Shown here piece by piece: positions 1 to 14,534 of a stretch of 64,000 nucleotides of DNA. A program made the position numbers and the translations under genes. Numbering within the stretch: position 1 is the stretch's first letter; each line of letters opens with the position of its first letter. Source of the DNA: Lagopus muta. Its lineage: Eukaryota > Chordata > Aves > Galliformes > Phasianidae. Location of the stretch: positions 55,962,134 through 56,026,133 of the forward strand of contig NC_064435.1 in NCBI RefSeq assembly GCF_023343835.1. The letters run 5' to 3'. Below the pieces are notes generated by a model that ran no database searches, was not told the DNA's origin, and worked only from the letters and a program-made list of their open reading frames with translations.

Positions 1-2959
1 TTTTACTGACAATGGCTAACAAGGAAATGATCAGCTATGTGAGTATGCCAGATAAGAGTGGAAAAATTGATGTTTTGAAAATGGATTTGCAGTATAAGTT
101 TGCAATATATTTGTAGGACTTTAGTTACATTGCTGGGATTATAACTGGTATTGAAATATATTTAAACTGATGTGTTTCATGTTAACTATGGGTTTGCACT
201 TATTACCACTGACTTTTTAAAAGTAAGAATAACTGTAAACAATGAACAAAAGTCAAAGCCCTATCATTTAGGCTCAATCCTAATGATGTTTTTCATAAAA
301 TTCCTAGTAGAGAAAATGACTATATAGAAGTAAACCAAGTAGGGTTAACCTCTTAATTAAAAAGATAATATATCTATTTCACTATGGCACAATTTTGCTG
401 ATACTACTAAGCAACTGATCAAAAGCTTTGCCTATCATTTGACAAGCCACCTAATCAATGTCTAACTACAATCATGATGTATCATAATAATTCTCAGTTT
501 ATAACCAGTTAATATGATTGAGTTAAAAGATAACCAATAATCATATATTTCTGTCTTGAATACTCTCACAGATGAAGACAAACCAAACAAAGGAATCTGA
601 TCCATTAAAAAGTTGATTATTTTACAGTGAATCATTATTATTTAATGATTAGAAATGGTTGTAATTCATCTGACCAAACATGGTCTTGGAACAGGAGAAT
701 GTAGAGTTCAAATGCTTTCAATAATAAATAAAAACAAATGATTTTTTTTTCTATAGTTACATGTAATTTAATGGACTTTGATCTAACAAGTTATTACCTG
801 TGAAAATCATGAAGGGTATTGATGACACTGATTTTTGAGTGCTTGTTAACACATAAGGTTATAATGGATTGAAATAAGCTATTAATTATAATAGTTACTT
901 TTAAGCAACTCTACCTGTGACCCTGCCTATTCCAGCAATGAATGTCATATTGCAAACATATGAAACCACTTTCATCTATTTCTTAAAAACTTCATCTGTA
1001 AACAAGCATCTTCTACTTAGCTTGTGCAAGATAAAAATTTGGTCCAAAGAAATCAAAATGTTCTACTTCAAAGTTAAAACTGTTACAGCTAACAAACAAA
1101 ATGTAGCAACTAAACATCTCCCTAGTTTCATCGTCTCTCTCCTCATCCCACCAACATAAGCAGATCCAGCTTGCAAGATGCTGACCAGTAATGAGAGACA
1201 ATACATATCCATCACACTCACTGCCTCAGAGAGTATGAAAGGGCATACTGCTTTTTGCAAGGTTGTATTAAAATTATAGATGTAAAATTTGAAGATATAC
1301 AGGTAAGAAACAAACTGTATGATGAGTATCATTCCTAAAATAGGTTTTGGTTTCTACCCTACCAAGTATCCACTGAAGAAACAATAAAACAGTGCTTCCC
1401 AAAGACACACAAGTGAGAGGGAAGTAGCTAGTCCCTGGAAGGGAAGATATCAAATGTACAGTGTTCTCATAGGAATAACTTACACAGCAATTTATGAGCA
1501 AGTTTGAAAGTTGTTGGAAGGAATATTGTGTTATTACTCTCGCAGGAACCAAAGCTGTTATTGTGCCACTGGCCTGCTTCACAGTGTTATGTTTTACACT
1601 TAGAAACTGTCACGATGCTCCTTGACATGAACTTTGAACCAGCTCCAAATGATAGCTAATCAATGTACTTTCATAAATTACTTCAGATAAGCCTATTCTT
1701 TATATGCCAGAAGGCTCCTCTAAGCAGCTTCACATAATTCTTGTTGCATTCCACACTGCCTTAAATATATAATAAAATATCTACCAAAGTGCACCTATTC
1801 AAACTCAGGTACAAAAAAGAGGAATGGGAACAAGCATTTCCAAATAAACAAACAAACCACCCCCAAAAAAGCCATGTTTGTAATTAGTGTACAGTGAGAA
1901 TTTACTGCCCTATTTCAATTTAATACCACTATTTATACAATGGTGCCAACTTCACAGCTTAGCATGAAAGACACGCAAAGAAAGAGGGAAAGGGTATATC
2001 AGAGACCTTTCTTTCATTCAGATGGAAAGGTCAGCCACGATTTCAGTGGCTCAGAGGTTTCTAAGAATGTGTCCAAAGAAAACCTTGCAATTGGCATTGT
2101 TTAGCTCAGGAGAGAGCCAGAACTAAAACAACATTTCCTCACTCAAGGCAGATGAACCAAGTTGTATAGGAAAAATCAAAGTGCTTATGCTAGGCATAAT
2201 TTCAAAATAACACTGTGGGAATGCAACAGAAATTGAAAACGTGGAACTTCGAACCAAAATCAGTGCATATTTCCTTGAGAAAGATGCTTAAGTTTTAAAC
2301 ACAAAAACCTGGATTTAAAAATAGTTTTACAGTACCTATGAACAGCTTTCATAATTATTTTCGTGTTTCGATGGAAAAACGTTGTTGCTGACTCAGGTTT
2401 TATTTGTTGTATTTAAACATAGCCCTGTTATATTTTGCAACTATAAACATTACAATCATGCCAATGCACAAGGAGGAACCAGAAAATGCAACTCAGTAAA
2501 AAACAAAACCTGAAACTCATTCATCCAACGAACGGCTTAGCAAAACGCCAAAGCAAATACCAATCACAAAAAACATACAAAAATGTTAAATATAAAATTG
2601 GCTTAGGTTTTAGCCATATGAGGTATCACAAGCAACACAGATAAGATTTTTTAAAGAATATATGATTTTAATTGACCTTGTCCCTTTAATGATAAATTTA
2701 CAATGAAAATGACATGTCCACCATAATTCTGATATACAACATAGCTACCACCAATTTGCTGCAAATGCCTTTGCATTATATTTGTTTGTGGCAGAAGAGT
2801 AAATCTGATAAAAAATAAATTCTTATACATATCCATTCTTGTGAGCTTAATAACAAGATGAAATATTTAAATAAATGAAGTTAAAATTATACCAAAGAAT
2901 ATAAACATCCCTCCTGGATCTCTTCATGCAAGTATGTCCTCAGCACACTGTCATAAAGT
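1..2959. other. AT-rich region beyond the CBLN2 3' end, no gene recognised
   Basis: I see no coding exon, CR1 or LTR signature. Open frames are short and unsupported. At about 2,220-2,620 several CpGs are kept in AT-rich sequence, which may mark a conserved non-coding element or a longer 3' UTR. Confidence 0.5.
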
Positions 2960-4383
2960 GAAGACAAGATTTATTTGATGAAAATGTGGCAAAAGTATGT
3001 ATTTGATGCTGGCCTGGTATTTTTCCTTCTGTCAACTGGAGTAATAACTTTTCCTCACCTCTAGTACTGATCGCATTGCACCCCCACAACTCAGAGGCCA
3101 TTTGTGTTGGTCAGAACACATATGGCTGATAAATACGTGGCACCTGCACAATTTCTGATGTGCTTGCTGATCCCCTGAGGCCCCACTCCCAAATGCTGCC
3201 AAAGATGCTAGGGGCAGATGCTCAGATAGTTGCCATGGACAGGCAAGAGGAGGTGGTTTTATTTAATGTGGAAGAGAAAGAGTTTGTTCCGCCATCTCTC
3301 CGAGCTCTCACAATATGTACTCAGGCCTTGGTAAAAAAAAATACTTGAAGTAAATGTCAGCTAAAAGCACCCAAATCATGTTTGGTAATGCAAAAAAAGG
3401 ACATATTTTAGGGTATGGTCAGTTAAGATATTCAAAGCTTCCATTGTTGCTTCTAGAAATGTCAGGGCCGTTCAGAAATGTCAGTTCCTTTGCTAGTTTC
3501 CAGATTGTAACTGAAGGATCATGTAGCTCTCTCTTTTTTTCTCTCTCTTTAGTAGGTCTATAAAGATCAGCTGGAAAGTGTAGACAACAATTGTTCATTG
3601 GTTAGCTTTACTTAGAGCTACAGGATATATATGTGCTTGGTTTTGCCTTATTGATCAATCTAGCTTACATTTTTAGCGCATACAAATAAAAATCAGGAAA
3701 AAAAAAAGTCGATGAAAAACACGAACAACACAAAACAAATAAGATTCCAATCGTGCAAATTTTGCTTCACTGGATAAAGCACTTCTTGACACAGTAATGT
3801 CCAGAATACCCCTCCCCCAGAAAAATACAGAATTGAGACTGAAGCCATTCTTTTTTTTTTCTTTTTTTCTTTTTTTTTTTTTTTTTTTTCCCTTAAGGCT
3901 ATACAACACAAAGAAATAAAGCATGGAAAGAACATCTCATTGGGCTCAACACTTCATTCTTCTGGCTCTGGAATGAGCCTTTGACAAAGCAATTGTGTGG
4001 TCCGAGTAATTTGTCTCATTGGAACAAGAAGAGAAAGAAGAGGGGAAAAAATGAACAAGTGGAAAAAAAATAATAAAAAAGAAGAAAGTCAATGATCCCA
4101 CCAATAAAATCCGAAATTGACTTTACAATCACAGGTACAAATTGCTCAGGTCGATAATTTCATTTCTCCTAAAGATCACTGTCGTCTAAAACTAATTAGA
4201 GGCGCAGGTTCCCGAGGAATTGTCAATATTCAAAGCAAATGTTGGAGTTTAGAAGGTCATCATTCTTCTACTGTGACAGTCTGATGGGGTGACTGGAAAT
4301 ATTGTCGTGTGCTGCCAAGTTCAGGGTGTTGTTAACTGAATTCTTGTACCAGCTCATCAATCTGTCTCCTATTTGGCCTTCTC
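2960..4383 (-). other. CBLN2: CBLN2 3' UTR, far end uncertain
   Basis: The stretch downstream of the stop codon has no other gene, and its first part (about 3,900-4,383) keeps several CpGs and mixed base composition, as expected for a conserved 3' UTR. On the minus strand, AATAAA signals lie at 3258-3263 and 2970-2975. Either could end the transcript, and neither is proven. A T-rich tract at about 3851-3890 (A-rich in the mRNA) lies inside. The lower boundary given here assumes use of the distal signal. Confidence 0.4.
3851..3890. repeat. T-rich low-complexity tract in the CBLN2 3' UTR region
   Basis: Nearly pure T with two C interruptions on the plus strand, so A-rich in the CBLN2 mRNA. It could cause internal oligo-dT priming and false 3' ends in cDNA data. 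Confidence 0.9.
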
Positions 4384-4581
<198 letters not shown>

Positions 4582-4764
4582 CTAGAAAGTGCAAAGAAAG
4601 AGAATCTGAGTTTTGTCAATAGCCTCAGTGATTTCCTTGCTCTGTGCACTCCATTAAACTTTGGCACAGGTTAGAGATAGAGATGAGCTAAGCAAAGGCA
4701 ATGCATGACTTTTGTCATGCATGCAGAACCTTTTATCTAAAATAATCCACTGCCTTATTCTTTA

Positions 4765-5061
<297 letters not shown>

Positions 5062-5074
5062 TCAGACCTTGTCT

Positions 5075-5260
5075 TAACAAAGTGCAAGCGATAACACGAC
5101 ATGAGCTCCATGAGCAATATAAAGCCTACTTGGAATGGCATTTGCGGCACAATTAAAAGTGCGCTGCAGAGGAACGGAGTCAAGTTACAGAGGCATTACA
5201 GAAGCGATGCGGTTCATAAATGATTTAGTTACGCGGTGATGAGCTCCAAAGCACATCAGA
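5075..5260. promoter_or_regulatory. Candidate conserved regulatory element in the first CBLN2 coding intron
   Basis: Inside the intron at 4987-7130, this stretch is non-repetitive and keeps many CpGs in moderately AT-rich DNA, unlike the surrounding simple repeats. It contains AACAAAG and ACAAT, which resemble SOX sites. CpG retention outside an island usually means selection or lack of methylation. Calling it an enhancer is inference. Confidence 0.35.
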
Positions 5261-5659
5261 TGAAGCACAAATGTCCACACCACACTGCCAGTGAGGCAAA
5301 GGTGGCAGGAGGTGGCAGTGGCAGGGAGGCGAGGAGAAATTAATGCACCTGGAACTTAGCAGTTCACGAAGCAAATACAGATCTTTTAGCCTATGCTCAG
5401 AAACCAGATCTGCCCTCATGTTTAAAAGCGTATACAACAGAAATCAGACTGTGATATTGCTCATGAAGAGAGGAGAAGAGAGGACCCTCAGCACGGGAAC
5501 ATCTGTCTGAACATCCATCTGCCTCGTGCCTTTCCATGCCCTCCGCAATTACCCCGGGTACTGGGGTGAGTCCGTTCCTCTTCCTCAGCAACAATCTGAA
5601 TTTCCCATTTTTTTTTAATGACTTTTAACCAAAAACAAAAAATACATATATATATATAT

Positions 5660-5956
5660 ATATTATAAAAAAAAAAAAAAAGAAAGAAAGAAAGGAAAAG
5701 AAAGGAAAAGGAAAGGGAAAAGGAGAGGGAAAGGAAAAGGGAAAGGGAAAGGGAAAGGGAAAGGGAAAGAAAAGAAAAGAAAAGAAAAGAAAAGAAAAGA
5801 AAAGAAAAGAAAAGAAAAGAAAAGAAAAGAAAAGAAAAGAAAAGAAAAGAAAAGAAAAGAAAAGAAAAGAAAAGAAAAGAAAAGAAAAGAAAAGAAAAGA
5901 AAAGAAAAGAAAAGAAAAGAAAAGAAAAGAAAAGAACAGAAAAGAGAAAAGAAAAG
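5660..5956. repeat. Homopurine microsatellite: (GGGAAA)n then about 34 copies of AAAAG
   Basis: The plus strand is almost pure A/G. It starts with mixed A/G runs, passes through about six GGGAAA units (about 5731-5766), then about 34 nearly perfect AAAAG units (about 5765-5935), and ends with degenerate units. It lies in the first coding intron of CBLN2, so the transcript carries the pyrimidine strand. The mirror-symmetric purine strand could form a triplex. Confidence 0.98.
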
Positions 5957-7100
5957 ATGAGCCCTCAGGCAGAGGTTGGAATAGAAAAATAAAATAAATA
6001 AATAAATAACAACAAAAAAACCACCACGATCCCGTGGTAGACGCTCCCGTGGGGTGAGCCCCGTGGCGGCAGCTCAGCCACACTCTGCTCACGCCCGGCC
6101 CCACTGCCGTCACCTTTTCCTGCACAGCTGCACTCAGCTTTGAGGGAGAAAAATATAAAGAAAAAATAATAATTAAAAAAAAATTAGCCCTGCATAGCAC
6201 CGCGAGGGGCCAAACCCTATTGTTTCCAAGCAGCGGGAGGGGGGACATCAACCCGTTATTGTGAGAACAGAAAGAGGAACGCTTTCAAACCCCCAGCTAA
6301 GCACTGCGGGGTGAAGTATCTACAATGTGCTATATACACAGAGAAAGCTCTTTTTTTCCTTCTCTGCCGATCCGACTTTAGGAAATTTTGCACACAAGGA
6401 ATAGTGCTGTGAACTCATCAAGGAGAAAAGGTACACAGGTGAAAGACAAGCGGACAGAAAGGTTAAAAAGTAGGGAAAACAGTGTGTGTGTGCATTTTGG
6501 ATGACTCCGCAATACTGCTTCAGAAGTCAGGAGAAATAATAATGATAAAAAAAGAAAATCAGAAAAAAATGTAAGAACTGAATTTAATGGCAAAATCCAA
6601 ACGGAACGGCGGGGCAGAGAAGGGCAGCAGCTCGGGATGCTGCATGAAGAATCTGGGGTGTGCCGTACGGGGCAGCACCGCTCCCCACCCGCAGGGACAC
6701 GGCTCGGTAGCGCGGGGAGCCCCTTCAGCCCGCCCTTCTCCCGGCGGTACCGTAACGCTGCCATATGCGCTCGGCACCGGCAGATGCGGCGACTCCCCGC
6801 CCGTAAATCTCCGTCCTCCCTCTGCCCTGTAGATGGCCATCTCCCGCGAAAGACGCGTTCCCGTCCCACCTGCCCTGGGACGATCCTCGGGGGTGTCTTG
6901 GCACCAGGTGGCACATTAGAGTACTCCGCCAGCCACGGGACCGCCACCAACCCAGAAAGCCCCGCAGCCGCCCCAAAGGACGTCCCGAACTCTTTCCGAG
7001 GTGTTGAACCGTGGGGTGGTTATTAGCGGATGGCGGAGAGGGAGTGAGAGGGAAGATGCAAGGCGTAAGCGTGGGGCGAGGGGATGCCGAGGCGGGATCA

Positions 7101-7766
<666 letters not shown>

Positions 7767-8323
7767 CTACAGCCGGCAGAGGCACAACAGGTCTGGGGGA
7801 GACCGCGCCGCCGCCTCTTCTCCTCCCTTTCCCCGTCCCCCAGCAGGTCCGCAGCCGGGGGACCCTCCCAACCCCGCGCTGTGTCCCCTCGGGCTCCCAA
7901 TGCTCCCTCTGTGCCTTCCATCCCGCACTCGTAGTGCTGCCCGGCCGCGCTCGGCGAGCCGCCGCCCTCCTCCTGCCCTCGGGTGCTCCACGTACTTCCC
8001 GACACTTCGTCCCCATCCCGGGCTGTCCGCGTTACCACGGACCCCAGTGGCTTCCACAACTCTGGCGGGAGGCTCGGGCACCCAGCTCCCAGCCCCGGCA
8101 TGCGGAACGCACCGCAAGAGGCGAAACCTCTTCAGCCGGTGCCTACCCTGGAAGTTGCAGCTCAGTTTTCTCCGCTCAGCGGAGAAATCACTGAGGTCTC
8201 AGATCCCCCCCCGCCCCCCGCCCTCCCCAGGCATCTCTGCCGCTCGCCTCACACCGCGTCGCTAATGTTTAAAGTGGTGTTTCGCAAAGGGAGCCGCAGG
8301 CGGGGAAGGGAGCGGCCTCTTAC

Positions 8324-8900
8324 CTGGGAGGTCCATGGCTGGAGAGGATAGCTGGCTGAGGAGCTCGTCCGGGACCTGGTACTGCTTAGAGAAAATGAGC
8401 CGAGATTGCGCTGGCAGAAAGAAAAGGAAACAGGAGTCGCCTCTTTCTCTCCCGCCCATTGCCAATAATCCCCCCCCAATCTCCCCCCTCCGGCCGCCAC
8501 CGCCACCCGACGTTCTCCCTCCTCCCCTCCTTCCCTCCTCTCTCTCACACACACGCAAGCACCCGGCAGGGATTTAGTCTCCGACACCCCCCGCAGCACC
8601 GCGGGGCTCCTCCCGCCGCCGGCTGCAGCCAGAGGTCGGACAGACCCCTCGATGTCTATACCTGCACCCGTCGGGCTGAACGAACGTGCCGGATGGGAGT
8701 AGATGCCTACGGACAGCCGCGCAGCATCGCGAGCTGGAAGCTGCTTGGAATTCAGGGTTTAATGCAGATAACAATAGTACAAAACACTTAAATGGACCTG
8801 CTGTCGGGAGCACCGTACCTCGAAGGCCCGAACTCTCCGCCGCCCCTGCGCGGAACAGAGCCCAGCGCTCAGCTCACCATTAGGACAGCAGCGCTGCCCT
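8324..8900 (-). other. CBLN2: Candidate CBLN2 5' non-coding exon, start uncertain
   Basis: On the minus strand a strong donor, CCCAG|GTAAGAG, lies at 8318-8328, so an upstream exon would end at 8324. It would splice to an acceptor upstream of the coding start. One candidate is TCTCCCCCAG, with AG at 7793-7794. Other donor-like sites are CAG|GTATAG near 8657 and GAG|GTACGG near 8817, so alternative first exons are possible. Thirteen bases before the 8324 boundary there is an ATG in strong context (GCCATGG), which would be an upstream start in the leader. The 5' boundary given is arbitrary within the CpG island. Confidence 0.35.
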
Positions 8901-9230
8901 GGGGCGGTCCCACTCCCAGCCCTGCGCCCGCACCGCCCGCCGAGCCGCGCCATAAGCGGGCGTGTGGCGCCACCTGGCGGCGGCGGCGGGCGCAGCGCGG
9001 GCCGGGAGCGGGTCGCGACCCGAGAGCGAGAGGGAAAACCCCCGAGGGCCAGGCGCCAGCTAAGGGCTGGGGCGGCCACCCCCGCCAGCTGTCCCTCCGG
9101 TCCTACAGAGCGATGGCGCTTATTACCGCCAAGGTTTATCAGTTTGCACCGGCTGCGAGTGTTTCGTGTGTTTCAGCGTGAGGCTGCTGCTGGGAGGGAG
9201 GGGACGGCGGAGCGCTGGCGGTGAAGTTTT

Positions 9231-10443
9231 GCGAGAAAAGCATTGCATTTCCATGCACTCTTCTCATTTACAAATGGGTTTTCTGGATGCATATGGCGTT
9301 TTCCTGGAGATCCCGATATGCAGACTTCAGCATCTGAAAGTATGCTAGAGAACCATACATAAATCCAAATGGTGGCTGTAATGTTCCCGAGCCGGAGAAA
9401 AATTTGCAGGTGTATCTCTGTAGTAAAATTACGATCTCATCTATGAATGAGTGCTCCTGTTTCAATCTTCTGCTTTAACCACCAGTAAGGAACCCCTGTG
9501 GGTGTCTGCCTGATGATTTGCACTGAGAAATTAATCATGCCCTGAAATCACGGCTAAGCAGTGTGCAGGGAATACCTAACCTATAGCTCCTTATTTTAAA
9601 TGAGAATTTTATAGTAAGCCTGAAATACTTGCATTTGATGGTCTTTTTTTTTTTTTTTTTTTTTCTTTTTTCTTGCTTGTGCTCGGGTGTGGAGGGATGA
9701 GAGTAGAAAGCTGATATGCATAGTACACTAATAAGTATCAGAAAATCAAAGCAGGAACCAGGCTGCAAGGCAGCACCCATTCTGCAAGACAGTGAGAAGG
9801 ACCACAGAAATTCATCCAAAGATATCAATTCTCAATCTCACATAGCTCTGGTACACTGGGGAGTCTTTAGATCAGACTAGTCATTGATTATTACTTTGCT
9901 GTATAAGTGAGGGATCAAAGCAGAGCCCAAAGATTTGCTCATTGTTTTATGTGACTTACAGAGCCCAGTGGTGAGGGAAGGATGGCGCGTCATCATTTCT
10001 CTCTGTTGCTCTTAAGAAAGATGAGCATGAAAACTAAAGGCAGCTGGAAAGCTCTTAAATGTACTGTGCATCCACAGGAAAACAGATGAAATCTTGCCTT
10101 TCTTCCAACACAAGGGATGAATCCCACACTTATGAATCCCCTTTCTCTTTTGGCAGATAATTTGCAAAAGAACTGTCAGCATGAATGCAAATGGAAGATA
10201 ACAGAATATTTACTTGTAAACAAATCTATAATTATATGACATTTAGAATGTCAGTTTAAAAAAAGCTCTACTTATTATTTCTAATTAAATACTGTCCTTA
10301 AGGGATCAATCCACAACCTTCATGGAGCGACGTGGCTGCCAGAATTACAGAATTATTTTTGTATTTTCCTTTCTTCTGCGAATGGCCAGGCTGGAAATAT
10401 ATTTGGAATTACTAGTTGCAGTTCACTCAGTTATGGAATGACT
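9231..10443. other. Intergenic, upstream of the CBLN2 CpG island
   Basis: AT-rich single-copy-looking sequence with a T-rich run at about 9643-9672. No exon or transposon was recognised. Confidence 0.5.
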
Positions 10444-10678
10444 TAGAATCATAGAATCATAGAATCACAAGGTTGGAAACTAGCTATAAGATCATCTAGT
10501 CCAACCATCTTCTCATTACCATTGCTACCACAAGCACTAAACCGTATCTCGCAGCTCCTCATCCAGAAGCCTCTTGAACACTGCCAGGGATGGTGACTCC
10601 ACCACCTCCCGGGCAGCCATTGCAGTGCCTGACCTCTCTCTGAGAGAAAAAGTTTTTCCTCATGTCTAAAAAGAAGGT
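10444..10678 (-). mobile_element. CR1 LINE 3' fragment
   Basis: The left edge has three copies of the AGAATCAT octamer tail followed by GGTTGGAAAC and the CR1 3' UTR in reverse complement (GTCCAACCATCT, then CCTCTTGAACACTGCCAGGG and the CACCACCTCCCGGGC block). It is a 5'-truncated, non-coding copy, as most avian CR1 copies are. Confidence 0.93.
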
Positions 10679-12626
10679 TTAACTTTTAAAGAAAATAGAT
10701 AAAGTGTTTATAGTCCTCTTCCTTGAGCTCAGAATTGTTTATGTTGGGAAAGAACTGTATTATCAAGCTTGTGCTTTTTTTTTCAAGCTGGCAGCGCAAA
10801 TTTTTATACCAGGGACAAGTTATACCTGGTGGTGTGGGATTCTGCAAGAAATGGAAATGCTCACTTCACTGGGACATTCCTTAAGCTAGCACTCACCTTC
10901 AACTCATTTAAGCCAAAAGCTTCAAGGGGAAAAGCTTTTTGTCTCATCTACTAAATCATCAACAGAAAGGTATTTTGATCAGTAGCTCCCAACTGTTTCC
11001 CATACATTATTTACATTAATGCCTAGCAAAATGGGACACTTCTTTCCCAAAGAAAATACACGCTTAACTGTTCCTGAAATTAGTTCACAGATATTTGCAT
11101 GTTTTATCTATACATTATATATGCAAGCAGATGAATAGAATACAGAAAAAGAGAAGATGTTCTTTTAATGTGAAACACATTTTTGTCTTCCCATAGCATG
11201 AGAATAAGTTTATGACAGGGATGCAAAAACAATTTTTATGATGAACCAGGGTGCAGAAGACTGAGTCCTCATTTACTGAACAGACTGCCCTTTAGCTTAA
11301 CAAATGTTGTTTCCATGGATTATGTATCCTTCAAATATTCTACTGTAAGACATTAAAAAATGGAATTTGATAAATGTGATTCTTTTTTCTTTGCAAGCAT
11401 ACTACTGGTAGAAAAAGTGTCAACAATAGTTTGTGATTAAATCAATTGATGTGACACCCCCATCATCCCACTCCCCAGGTAAGTCAGTTCCCTGTTACAT
11501 TCAACCATTAATACAACTAAAGTAATATTTTGTACATTCAAATTAATTCGTTCTTTGTCTATCAGGGCACCAGGGCAGATTACTTTACAGCTACCAGCTA
11601 TGGTAAAGATTATGTAACTTTCTGGTGATAACATCCGCAAGATTTTCAAGTGCACACAACCCAGAAAAAAAAAAATATAATAAACTAGAGTTCATTCACA
11701 GAATGAAGCTTAGACTACTTTTCTCCTGGTCTTTAGGGCCTCAAACATCAACTAAGGCTATATTTTATCCTGCAGAGGATGACTTACCATGAGTATTTCT
11801 GAGGTGTCAGTTCTGATTTGCAGAGGTACTCCCCTCATAAGAAGATCAGGACTACAGAGGGAAACTTTTGCATCACGTCTTCATATGGAATATGACTGTA
11901 ATTTCAGATATATATGCATACCATCTTACACACTGAGAGAAATACATGTAATTCCTCTGCATTTTTTTCTTGTAAAAATATCAAAAAACTGCTAGACAGC
12001 AGTCTGGATTGGAACATATAACTTTCTTTTCTTCCATAATGTAACTCTGATTTCCAATGATTTGTTAAATAATTAATGGAAGCGTGACATACTAAAAAAG
12101 AATAAAGCATTGGAATAAACTTTAATTGCAGATGTAATTAATCATAGAGCTCTGACTTGATACTATTAAATATCAAATTGGTTCTCTCTATGTCTTTGTA
12201 TTATAGCATTCACAATTACTTGGATAATATTACTACTTCTTCAGAGGAGCAAACTTATTGAATCATTATCAAAGCTTTTCTTCAATATTTTTTTGTGCTG
12301 CAACTCTTTTATTAAAGTATTGTTAAATGCAGTCTTGTAACCCTATAGAGATGAAATAGACATGAAATGCCACATAACTCTGGTGGTGGTAGCAGAGTTC
12401 TTACACATGGTTGTGCTATGATATTAAAATGCACTCTTCTAAGACAAGTTTGTAATGCTGCTACCTTACATACTGTACCAGATAATGTTCAATAAATAGC
12501 CCCTGCAGTGAGATGGCTAGCACTTAGCAATATGTAACTGTACTCTGTTTTATCTCTCATTTCATGGAATTTCAGCTCCAGGAGGAGAAGAGATAAATAG
12601 TTTTTAAGATGAAAGTTATTCTGTAA

Positions 12627-12660
<34 letters not shown>

Positions 12661-14534
12661 CCCTAGTGCAGTGTTCTGACTCTATCACCAGCCTCCTTGA
12701 CAAACAAATTTTCAGGCCAGTCAGGTTTGTTTGAGAGAGCTTAGAAATGCAGATGTCATATCATTAGAAAAATTGCAGCAGAAAGCTTGTTTTTTTTTTT
12801 TTTCTAAGCATAAACAAATCAGAAACATTCAGACAATGTGAATGCAGTCTCCTGTATACATGGTGCATTCAATGCTTAACTCCATTTACAAGGTTTGTGT
12901 CCTCTGAACAGTGCTTAGCAATGAAACTTGAGCAGGTTTCTGCTATTGTCTGAGTTCTTTCTTTCCAAAATAACATTTTCTTACCTTGATAAGGCAGCAA
13001 CACAGCCCATCTTCCAAGGAAGGAACTGAAGACAATTCAGCACACCTTCCAAGGATGGAGCTTATTGGTAAAAAAAAGAAAGACCACTTGCCTTGCTTAT
13101 CACATTTGGCCAATATAAATACTGACTTATTTTATATGTAACACTCAGCACTGCCAGTGTGCCTATATTAGGTAATTATAGATACTATGTTCTAGTTCCA
13201 CATGAGAATAATGAAAAATGTATAGGTTTTTGTTGGGGTGTTATTTATTTTGTGTGTGTGTGTGTTTGTATTTACCTGCTTGCCACAGGTGAGACTATAC
13301 AGTGTCACATCCATGCAAATTTTAAAGCTGAGATATGAATGGTTCATTTTTGGAAGAGAGAATCTTAAAACTGGACTTTGAAATACAGCAAAGAGATGCC
13401 ACAACCTTCAATTGGCTTCTCTAGTTCACTAAGCACAATTCCAAAGTGGGTCTTCCTGTACTTTTTGCAAAAGGCTGTAGCAAATTGCCTGTTTTTACTA
13501 CTGCATGATAAATTGTATTAGCAGAGAAGACTAAGACGTTTCTGAGAACAATCCACTGAAGGAAGAATATATGGCATAGACAGAGGACTGCATTATTAAT
13601 TTTTTCATTTAGTTCTGAGCTTAGCCTCTCAGAATACAAAATCAGATTTGAAAAGCAATGCTGTAGAAGAAAAGGAAGGAAATCTATAACTCTTGTTTTT
13701 ACATTTGTTTACTTCATTTTCTGTTGCTTCAGTTTTTGATTCTGCTTGAAAGAGGTACAGCTTTTTTGAGAGAACAGCTGCCCTGTAAGCAGGCCTCTGT
13801 GTGTTGTCTGAAGTTGCACTTACAAAAAAAAGAGTACAGAAAATACTTCTTGCTTTGGAAACCATATCCATCATATAGATCTCTAACCATTCTGCCACAG
13901 AGCAAAGCCAGCCAGATTCAGCCTATGTAAAATTCATCAAATAGAACAATAGCTCAGCCAAAAGACTACTTACAACTTCATAAAATTAAAACAGATGTAT
14001 TGGTCACCTTTACATGCTCATTCCACCTCAGCACGGTGGCTGCTGAAAATACTCTGATGATATTTGAAAGACCCAGAAGATTTGAAACTTAGTTTCCCTT
14101 ACCGTGTAATGAAGACATCTGTCTGTCAACAACTGTATCATAAACATTTTTTCTAGATTATTTCATGCTTTTTCGCTTTTACTCCAGCTGGATTCACTCT
14201 TTTCATAAATAAATAAATGAATATATTCAAATCTAGGCACGTGAATGGCTGTGTTATGGGACTGTTGCATTTAGCAGGTTACTGTAACAGGTGCATAAAC
14301 AAAGACATCCCAAAGTAACAAAGTCTCATTTTTTCAGTGAGTAGCCCTGCTCATTTTTAAAGCCCTAATGCTTCTACCCTGGCTGTAGAACTGCATTTAT
14401 TTTAAATGCAGAAGGCTGAAGATCCTAGTCTAAATGTTTTCTATTTGATCCCAACTTAGTAAAATGATGTTTCCACTATGATGAGCTTAAGAAAAGTCCA
14501 AGTAACTGATGGCTGTTGAAATATAATTGTGTTT
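10679..14534. other. Intergenic, no gene recognised
   Basis: AT-rich sequence with a T31 run at 12630-12660, a T-run near 12791 and a short TG repeat near 13250-13264. No exon or transposon signature was recognised. Confidence 0.5.

Noticed and set aside
5625-6251. 208-codon minus-strand open frame rich in Phe-Ser-Leu
   Set aside because: It is the translation of the AAAAG/GGGAAA microsatellite, which has no stop codon in that frame. Not a gene.
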